From contig JAJVDF010000280.1 in the NCBI GenBank assembly GCA_022410635.1, forward strand, positions 106,006 to 170,005: a stretch of DNA of 64,000 nt, in the 5' to 3' direction. Within the stretch, counting starts at the first letter, position 1. Each line of letters opens with the position of its first letter. The DNA comes from Tretioscincus oriximinensis. Its lineage: Eukaryota > Chordata > Lepidosauria > Squamata > Gymnophthalmidae. This document shows, piece by piece, positions 59,101 through 64,000 of the stretch. The position numbers were made by a program, and so were the translations under genes. The notes under the pieces were generated by a model that saw nothing but the letters and a program-made list of their open reading frames with translations, had not been told where the DNA came from and ran no database searches.

Positions 59101-62100
59101 AAGATGGGAATCACCAGACTGATTAATGTCTGAGATGGAAAAGTTAGGATAATTCCATTTTAATGCATTAAGCTGGTAAAAAAATAAAAACAAACATACT
59201 GAAGGACAATTTAAGGAAATAGATTTAGACACTGCAGGGTCTTCCTTACGTGGTTAAAAGAAATTAATAACACAAAATTGAGTAACATCTGTTTGTCCAG
59301 CTTTTGTGTTTTTTGTTAATTAAAGACACACAAAAGTAATTTGCTGCACTTGCTGCCCTGTATACTGAAGTCAAGGGTATTTATTTTACATTTTGTTGAT
59401 TTCAGAAAAGGAAAGATGATTATCTTGAATTTTCCTATGTGGTTTTGATCCATGATTTTGTCTCCCAGGTAAGTATAATTAATATTACATATACACCAGA
59501 ATGGGGATAAGGGGCAGTTGAGCATTTTTTCCCNGAAGAACTAATACTAGCACAGCAAAAACTGACACAGGTAAGCTTGGTTATCTCACTGGTGGGAGAT
59601 AAAGGAACGATCAGAGGCTCCTAAGCAGCAATTGAAGACTTTCTAGATCATATGTGTTAGCAAAACTCTGGTTGTACAGATGACGTTCCTGCCTGGTCCA
59701 CCAGTCGAAGGAAGACTGTGGAACATCATCTGATGGACAATGGGGATCAATTGAAGGGCGACTTGAAAAGAGGATTAAGTGAAAAGGGCAGAAGGCTGGC
59801 ACACTGGCAACCTTTAGCAGCTCCAATCTGTAGATGACCAGACATCACTGATAGTTCTGCTAGAGAGCAAAACACAAAACTAAAGGTTGTTTCATACTTG
59901 GAAAAAGTAGCCTGGGACAGGCTTAAGACTGTTAGTTCTGTTCTCACTTTTAGATACTGTTTTTAATGTCAATTTTGTATTGTTTTTATTGTTGGCTGCC
60001 CTGAGACCTTTGGGCATAGGGCGGGATATAAATTTAAATTGCTTGTGTGCCACTCAGGAATAGCAGGACAAGAAAAAGAGCCAAATGTGATAAGAGAACA
60101 ATATAATTCAATTTTCTGAGATAATTATTCTTTTTTAAAAAATCAGATGAAATTCAGTGAAAATTAAGAAGCGAGGCAAGAGACTTTTGTTGAAAAAGTT
60201 ATTGCTGAACTGCTGTGCTCACATACCCAATCCCCCCCCCCATTTGATCTCTTGATAAATGACAAGTAGAAAGACAGGCTCCTCTATAACTGGAAACTAA
60301 TTTCCTAATTGACGAGTGACATCTCCAAGAGAAGCAAACAGAAGATAAAATCGCTTCGCCTTATTTTCTAAAACATCCTCTCAATGTTAGTCTTCGCAGC
60401 TCATTGCTAACACTGTTAGCACCAACGAGCACAGCTAAAATCTCCATGCAAAACATATTGGAATTAAGCGACTGAGAGAAATCTGTCCTATACCTTGCAT
60501 AGGATTGTCAGACTGCAGAAGATCTTAAAAAGGAAAATTAAAAACCCTGGATCCCCAGCCTTTGAATTGAACTGGGGACCTCTGATTAACTCCACTTCTA
60601 TCATAAGCAATAAATAGACCCATACAATATTATCTCAAAAGTCAGTTCCTACAAACAAATTTCTCCGATTGTGTTAATCACAAACATAGGAGACTTAAGA
60701 ATGTCACAAAAAGTTAAAAAGCAGTGAAAAATCCCAATAAATGTCCACAACAGCTGACTGGGTGAATGATGTACTTCTCCATGCACAAAACAGAAAAGTT
60801 CTGCAAATCACACAAGAGGACAAGAATGTGTTTCTTATTTGTAAGGTTTAACTTGCATCACTAAGCCAGTTAGTCTGTACTCCCATCTTTAAATAAACAA
60901 GTATGAAACTAATTGAGAATAACATAAAAAACTGATATTGCCTCTGTTCTTTAACCCACGATTGGTTTATTAGCCACTGTACTTTGTTGAGAGGAATAAG
61001 AAATAAACCTGATACATGTGTACAGATACAAGTGTGACCTTTGCTTGCTGTACGATGAACATAAAATTATTTGGTTTCTCTAATACGTAAAATTTTTCAT
61101 CTGCAGGAAATTATTCCTTGGCATATGCAAGTTCTCTGGCATCCACAGCATGGAGTGAAAGTATTACAGAACAGCCGCCAACCTAAACAAGCTGAACAAT
61201 GAAATAGCAATAGGTATTCTGGGCAAGTTTTAAAGGTCTTTATTTTTTGCTTTCTCCTTCTTTCTTTCTTTCTACCAAATCTCATAAAGTCAGAAGAAGA
61301 ACTAGATTTTTATACACTTTTCTCACCTGGAAGTAATGAAAGTGGCATACAAGGAGTTTTTTTGCCTGAAGGCTTACATTTTATGGTTCCCATTTATCTA
61401 GACAGTCTGTAGCAATTTCTTGCAATTCTTGCTTTTGGATAGCTGGGTTGGCTAGAGTTGCAGGCTAGTAGAAGGCGCTCACCCCTCTCTATATCAGACA
61501 CAGGGCCTCGAAACCCAATCTCTGAGACGAAAGGCTGGCTCTTAGCCTGCTAAGCCATTCAATCCTGCTATGTAAGAGGCATATTACAGAAATCCCTCCA
61601 GCTATGTACAGTATATTCTCCTAAGGCTAAAACAAATGTCATTTGCACTTGACAGCTCTTGCATGTTAGGAGTAAATACTTACGGTACAGGTGTCACAAT
61701 GCTCTCTCTGAAGGCAACTTTAGGCTTTCCAGAAATACAAGGGCAGCCGTATTCTCTTTCCATTCTCTAGAGTACAAGAACACAGACGTTTATACGGAGT
61801 ATAGTGTTTTATCATATAAAGTCCTCCTTTTGATAGCTCCNTCCAAGTATGTGTACAGGTGATGTGCGCATAGTCTATAGATATCTGCTTACTTACTAAG
61901 TCACGATACAAATAAGAAAGGAAATAGATTTTTGAAACAGAAACATGGGTTANTCATTCTTCAGGCTTCACAAAGTAAAAATCATCAAGGAAAGACTGTA
62001 CTGTAGCTCAAATAAACAAACAGACCTAGGTTGAGTCAATAAAGTGTAATTATTTCAGTAGATGTATATGCAGTAAGGTTTAATGAGATGTAACCTTGAA

Positions 62101-63036
62101 TGTGAAATCCTCTCATTAATCAGCTTATGTACCGTGTATGTGCAATATCCACCACTGCATTCAACGAAGAACAGTTTCCTTCAATATTACTATAGTTTAA
62201 TCCAAATTCTGAAATTGTGAAAAAGACTTTTCTGTAACTGTTTATTAGATCAACAACAAGATTAGAATCAACATGGTATAATTTCTATTGAGCATACCAA
62301 GATTGGGAAAGTCATACCCATCAGTGGGCAAAGTGTTCAACAGGCTCATTCCCTGGAAGATAATCTTATATAATCACCTGAGCGTAAATTTCCAGATGTA
62401 GTTCTCCCATTCCTGAAACAATGGTCTCCTTGCTCTCATCGTCAAAGTAAACCCTGAAGGTGGGATCTTCTTTTGTAAACCGATGAATGCCTTTTGAAAA
62501 CTTTTCGAGGTCATTCTAAAGAAAGAGAATTTAGTGACCATCAATTCATGTCCTCCTAAAGGTTTAGTACAATGATAGTCTAAACCAGTAGCAATGAACT
62601 GTGTAGCATGATCTGAACAACAGTTATGGATCACGCCGGTTTCAGAACATGGCAAGCTGAGAACTTCTCACACAGAACTGTTGGTGCACTAGAAATAGCT
62701 TAACTAGGATTGATCACAACTACTGCCACCCTAGGCTAAAGTAACTATAAAGCTTAATAAAGCATATTGTAACAGAAATGAATTTTTAACATGAATAGAT
62801 TTGGTTTACTTACTCTCACAAAGGAACAAAATAGGCAATCAACATTTACTTTTTTACCCCTTTCTTATGGGAAAGGTGCACTGATACTGTATCTTCTAAA
62901 GTAATCTAATCTAGCAGTTTGCCAATCAAGTTGTAGGGGGGGAGTCCACCAATAGGACATGAGCACATAGCTCTCTCACCTTGTTGCTTGGCCTCATTGT
63001 TAATGAAATGACAGGATCGGGGACATGAATAGATTC
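43976..63036 (-). CDS. GFM1: GFM1, mitochondrial elongation factor G1 (C-terminal eight exons)
   Basis: Read on the - strand: 63036-62980, 62515-62378, 61766-61684, 49327-49165, 47867-47723, 46052-45892, 44350-44297 and 44107-43976; 933 nt, 310 aa plus TAA, every junction in phase. EF-G1mt is the GTPase that translocates tRNA and mRNA on the mitochondrial ribosome. This part covers the end of domain III and domains IV and [12 protein letters not shown], then [42 protein letters not shown], and the C-terminus [20 protein letters not shown]. The G domain and the mitochondrial presequence lie beyond 64000. LXN is nested in the 12.4-kb intron 61683-49328 on the other strand, as in mammals. Identity and frame are secure; numbering as exons 11-18 assumes the human 18-exon plan. 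Confidence 0.93.
44297..44350 (-). CDS. GFM1: GFM1 exon (probable 17)
   Basis: 18 residues [18 protein letters not shown], phase 0 both sides, donor GTAAGT. Too short for ORF scanning but an exact family match. Confidence 0.9.
44351..45891. other. GFM1 intron, no repeat recognised
   Basis: Mostly unique AT-rich sequence. 44755-44830 may be a trace of a family B repeat. ORFs here lack support. Confidence 0.35.
45892..46052 (-). CDS. GFM1: GFM1 exon (probable 16)
   Basis: Encodes (A)[20 protein letters not shown] onward to YFTLYAD; phase 1 in, phase 0 out. Domain V. Acceptor gaacctag, donor GTACGT. Confidence 0.92.
46768..47110 (-). repeat. CR1 LINE 3' end
   Basis: 'atagagttggaagaaacctc' and 'ccaaccccctgctcaagg' are the standard CR1 3' sequence. 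The - strand reads [17 protein letters not shown], the CR1 ORF2 C-terminus, with frameshifts. In a GFM1 intron. Confidence 0.8.
47275..47335 (+). repeat. SINE 3' tail fragment
   Basis: 'gccctgagaccttcaggtat' plus (AAAT)n matches the end of the SINE at 36554. Confidence 0.55.
47723..47867 (-). CDS. GFM1: GFM1 exon (probable 15)
   Basis: Encodes [20 protein letters not shown], then [20 protein letters not shown] and AGEGALKQ plus one base. Domain IV/V region, near-identical to the human sequence. Confidence 0.93.
48131..48277. mobile_element. Short hAT hairpin lacking its termini, with 8-bp TSD
   Basis: Flanked by perfect duplications GTTTATCT (48123-48130 and 48278-48285). The arms are the hairpin family's inner blocks ('ggttgaaaacccggttttgg' / 'aacgggttttcaacc'), but the outer GACCAGATG stretch is missing on both ends. 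Confidence 0.7.
48710..48910. mobile_element. hAT hairpin MITE with 8-bp TSD
   Basis: TSD TTATCAAT at 48702-48709 and 48911-48918. Ends 'taggctgaccagattacccc' and 'gggatcatctggtcagcc'. In the same GFM1 intron as the preceding copy, 430 bp away. Confidence 0.8.
49165..49327 (-). CDS. GFM1: GFM1 exon (probable 14)
   Basis: Encodes [20 protein letters not shown] through to [10 protein letters not shown], with one leading base completing the Pro codon from the previous exon. Domain IV. The upstream intron (49328-61683) contains LXN. Confidence 0.93.
51043..51062 (-). promoter_or_regulatory. ZNF143/SBS-like motif
   Basis: 'accacaactcccagcattcc' resembles the ACTACAACTCCCAGCATGC element bound by ZNF143. 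It is followed by text common to a dispersed repeat ('ccagatgttcctgaacca'), so it may be repeat-borne. A similar 'actacagctcccag' lies at 50825-50838. Confidence 0.35.
51426..51445. repeat. (CTG)n microsatellite
   Basis: Between six and seven CTG units in a GFM1 intron, upstream of LXN. Confidence 0.85.
51913..51931 (-). promoter_or_regulatory. ZNF143/SBS-like motif upstream of LXN
   Basis: 'gaatgctgggagttgtagt' is the reverse complement of ACTACAACTCCCAGCATTC, one base off the SBS consensus, about 430 bp upstream of the LXN start. It sits in a small inverted repeat ('ctggagggcc' / 'ggccctcc') likely derived from a transposon. Confidence 0.4.
51980..52640 (+). promoter_or_regulatory. LXN: CpG-rich LXN promoter with assembly gap
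   Basis: GC and CpG-rich sequence flanks an N gap at 52018-52318 directly upstream of the LXN ATG and continues through exon 1. The promoter itself is therefore mostly missing from this assembly. Confidence 0.6.
52363..52491 (+). CDS. LXN: LXN exon 1
   Basis: Residues 1-43. The start is fixed by alignment with human MEIPPTNYPASRAA. Donor GTGAGC. Confidence 0.93.
52363..61202 (+). CDS. LXN: LXN, latexin (six coding exons)
   Basis: Join of 52363-52491, 53867-53926, 54921-55098, 58437-58573, 59406-59468 and 61107-61202: 663 nt, 220 aa (human 222), all GT..AG, phases 0,0,1,0,0. Latexin is a cytosolic tight-binding inhibitor of A/B-type metallocarboxypeptidases, built of two cystatin-like halves joined by a helix. 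Landmarks: [14 protein letters not shown] start, [23 protein letters not shown], then [19 protein letters not shown] and the C-terminal [19 protein letters not shown], near-identical to the mammalian sequence. No signal peptide. The gene lies inside a GFM1 intron, antisense to it. Exon 3 appears twice in tandem (second copy 56299-56476); only a single copy keeps the frame. Confidence 0.94.
52755..52812 (+). repeat. SINE 3' tail fragment
   Basis: 'gctgccctgagatctttggg' and an A/T tail, as at 47275 and 59985. Confidence 0.5.
53103..53180 (-). repeat. tRNA-derived SINE fragment
   Basis: 'ccccaccaggctgtggtggt' and 'cccatgtatctacttgcag' match the body of the 28136 family in reverse. Confidence 0.55.
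53223..53419 (+). mobile_element. Palindromic Penelope-like copy in LXN intron 1
   Basis: Same start and end as the copy at 641-832. A perfect 13-bp duplication CTTTGTTTTTCAA lies at 53210-53222 and 53420-53432. The hammerhead-like core is at 53335-53369 (CTGAAGA, stem GTAGAC/GTCTAC, NAAA with the G unread, GC-TTAT-GC). Confidence 0.65.
53622..53777 (-). mobile_element. Penelope-like palindromic copy, core deleted
   Basis: Inverse orientation, 200 bp from the previous copy. 13-bp duplication ATCTCATTTTGAG / ATCTCATTTTGNG (53609-53621, 53778-53790). The centre reads 'gtgggtgtatgaaagcttat', so the CTGAAGA box and half of stem II are missing. Confidence 0.65.
53867..53926 (+). CDS. LXN: LXN exon 2
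   Basis: Residues 44-63, [20 protein letters not shown]. The N at 53875 is a third codon position (CCN = Pro), so the protein is unaffected. Acceptor tacttcag, donor GTAAGT. Confidence 0.92.
54543..54632 (-). repeat. CR1 LINE 3' end
   Basis: 'atcatagagtcggaagggac' and 'ccaaccccctgctcgatg' are the CR1 3' consensus. Repeated at 55929-56010 in the tandem duplicate, whose breakpoint falls in this element. Confidence 0.8.
54921..55098 (+). CDS. LXN: LXN exon 3
   Basis: Residues 64-122 plus one base; starts [20 protein letters not shown], ends PLEAQYIP. 178 nt, donor GTTTTT after CAG. One of two identical copies; the first is annotated in the transcript only by convention. Confidence 0.9.
55215..55600 (+). 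repeat. Pyrimidine-rich repeat, partner of 39660-40100
   Basis: Collinear with the RARRES1 intron 4 copy. Also present at 56593-56978 through the tandem duplication. Confidence 0.6.
56299..56476 (+). pseudogene. LXN: Duplicate LXN exon 3
   Basis: An apparently exact copy of 54921-55098 with the same splice sites. At 178 nt (3n+1) its inclusion beside the first copy would shift the frame. Either an assembly artefact or an alternative, mutually exclusive exon. Confidence 0.7.
57306..58436. other. LXN intron 3, unique part
   Basis: GC-richer patch at 57650-58250 with a 148-codon ORF (57485-57931) that lacks splice sites or homology. Nothing else recognised. Confidence 0.4.
58437..58573 (+). 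CDS. LXN: LXN exon 4
   Basis: Residues 123-168: (G)AC completes Asp, then [20 protein letters not shown] and [20 protein letters not shown]. The best conserved block of latexin, second cystatin-like half. Donor GTAAGT. Confidence 0.95.
59406..59468 (+). CDS. LXN: LXN exon 5
   Basis: Residues 169-189, [20 protein letters not shown] then Q; acceptor tgatttcag, donor GTAAGT. Confidence 0.93.
59985..60040 (+). repeat. SINE 3' tail fragment
   Basis: 'gttggctgccctgagacctt' and 'gggcgggatataaat' match the SINE tail family. Confidence 0.55.
61107..61202 (+). CDS. LXN: LXN exon 6 and stop
   Basis: Residues 190-220, [20 protein letters not shown] to QAEQ, then TGA at 61200-61202. The stop lies 481 bp from the GFM1 exon at 61684. 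Confidence 0.94.
   Translation, partial: EIIPWHMQVLWHPQHGVKVLQNSRQPKQAEQ
61295..61585 (-). repeat. tRNA-derived SINE between LXN and GFM1 exon
   Basis: Reverse copy of the 28136 family: 'agaagaagaactagattttt' tail, 'gctaagccattcaatcctgc' head. It would lie in the LXN 3' UTR if the polyadenylation sites near 62011 are used. Confidence 0.65.
61684..61766 (-). CDS. GFM1: GFM1 exon (probable 13)
   Basis: Encodes [20 protein letters not shown] then ESIVTPV plus two bases of Pro. Acceptor gtactctag, donor GTAAGT. Domain III/IV boundary. The next exon is 12.4 kb away, across LXN. Confidence 0.92.
62011..62043 (+). terminator. LXN: Candidate LXN polyadenylation signals
   Basis: AATAAA at 62011-62016 and 62038-62043 are the first canonical + strand signals I find after the LXN stop (CATAAA at 61282 is a weak variant). 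Use would give a 0.85-kb 3' UTR crossing GFM1 exon 61684-61766 in antisense. Confidence 0.4.
62378..62515 (-). CDS. GFM1: GFM1 exon (probable 12)
   Basis: 46 residues, [20 protein letters not shown] through [11 protein letters not shown], phase 0 both sides. Domain III core; acceptor ctttctttag, donor GTGATT. Confidence 0.93.
62980..63036 (-). CDS. GFM1: GFM1 exon (probable 11)
   Basis: 19 residues [19 protein letters not shown], phase 0 both sides. Acceptor ccttttaaag, donor GTGAGA. The most 5' GFM1 exon in this window. Confidence 0.9.
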
Positions 63037-64000
63037 CTTTAAAAGGTAGAAAGAAAGCAATAGTCAACATACAAAGGTGTTTTTGCATTTATGTCCAAAC
63101 TAACACGGGCTCAATATACATATTTCAGTCAGAAAATATTTCTGGAAGATGATCTTTCAGCTTCCTTTTCTTGCAGAAAGTACATTTGTGACTGAATATT
63201 TAGGAGTTTTACAAACCATGACTGTACATGCATGTTTCCTTCGCATTTCTGTCATTTACTTTAATTTAAAATGTAATATAATTTATGAAACCAGTTTTCC
63301 TCCCAACAATCATCCCTGGCTTGAAAACCTAGCTCCCTGCAGAGGTCTGGAACAAAAATGAAGTCACTAGTCATTTGTTTGACTGAGATTGTCAAGAAGA
63401 GGACAGATGATGCCATGTGCACAAATAGACATTTTATAATTTATGATTTGAGACACAGATTCTAAAAAATAAGAGTATGAAATATACTGGGATTCTTTTA
63501 GAACAGAACTAGGATTAACTGAAGTATTCAAATGTATGCGTATATCCAATGGCAAACTATGCTTACAACTTTCTGTTTGTTTTAGGGATAAAATACTTCG
63601 ACTGCTATCAGATCTGAGCTACTTCTCATCTGGGATTTGTTCAGTTGATGTTTCATTTCCTACAGTATAACAGGACAAGGAACAGTCAAGAAGACTGAGA
63701 AATTATTTGTGATCAAGAAAGCTATGCAACCTTTCTAATCTGTTAAATTACTTCTTTCCATAGTAACAGATGAATTTCTTTCCTTTGGAGAATATCAGAA
63801 TTCTGGGTAAAATTACTGGCTCAATTGAATGTATTTTAAAAAACAAAACAGATGAACAGTAAGTTGAAAATTATGCAAAGATTGTGGTAAAAAAACACCT
63901 CCTGGAAAAACTAATCCTAAGACTCTAGCAAGATTATGAGGACGATGATAATCATATTTGTTGAATATTCCCTTTCATTCTTACATGTCTATGTAAGCTC
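63037..64000. other. GFM1 intron to window edge
   Basis: I searched for the preceding GFM1 exon (expected to end in a TDKANSGLSM-like sequence) and did not find it. No repeat recognised. Confidence 0.5.

Overview
This is vertebrate nuclear DNA: interrupted genes with GT/AG introns, CpG-rich first exons, and more than half of the non-coding sequence made of recognisable interspersed repeats. The repeat set (CR1/L2-type LINE 3' ends, a tRNA-derived SINE with the 'gagccagtttggtgtagtgg' head, several hAT and Tc1/mariner-like elements, Penelope-like tails) points to a sauropsid, most likely a squamate reptile. A gecko-like lizard is plausible, but I cannot fix the species from sequence alone.

Three genes are present and every exon boundary could be placed. 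(1) RARRES1 (retinoic acid receptor responder 1; bird ortholog ovocalyxin-32), + strand, six coding exons 30221-42159, 284 aa. (2) LXN (latexin, carboxypeptidase A inhibitor), + strand, six coding exons 52363-61202, 220 aa. (3) The last eight coding exons of GFM1 (mitochondrial elongation factor G1), - strand, 63036 down to 43976, 310 C-terminal residues; the 5' part lies beyond the right edge. LXN sits wholly inside one GFM1 intron on the opposite strand, and RARRES1 and GFM1 converge tail to tail. This is the gene order known from mammals. RARRES1 and LXN are paralogs with the same six-exon plan and the same intron phases.

Layout: 1-29.9 kb is intergenic, with no exon I can support; it is a mosaic of nested transposons. 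29.9-30.7 kb is the CpG-rich RARRES1 promoter and exon 1. 30.5-42.6 kb is the rest of RARRES1. 42.6-43.8 kb is the convergent intergenic gap. 43.8-63.0 kb is GFM1 with nested LXN. 63.0-64.0 kb is GFM1 intron.

Most notable points: a perfect 1378-bp tandem duplication containing LXN exon 3 (it shares an N at the same offset, so it is probably an assembly artefact; if real it would frameshift LXN); palindromic hAT-like hairpins, several with clean 8-bp target duplications, plus longer non-palindromic relatives; palindromic Penelope-like copies with 12-13-bp target duplications and hammerhead-ribozyme-like cores; a very fresh mariner-type MITE; and a Ser/Asp/Glu-rich C-terminal tail on the RARRES1 protein that resembles biomineral-matrix proteins. 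Two assembly gaps are present (33235-33401 and 52018-52318), and isolated N bases occur throughout.
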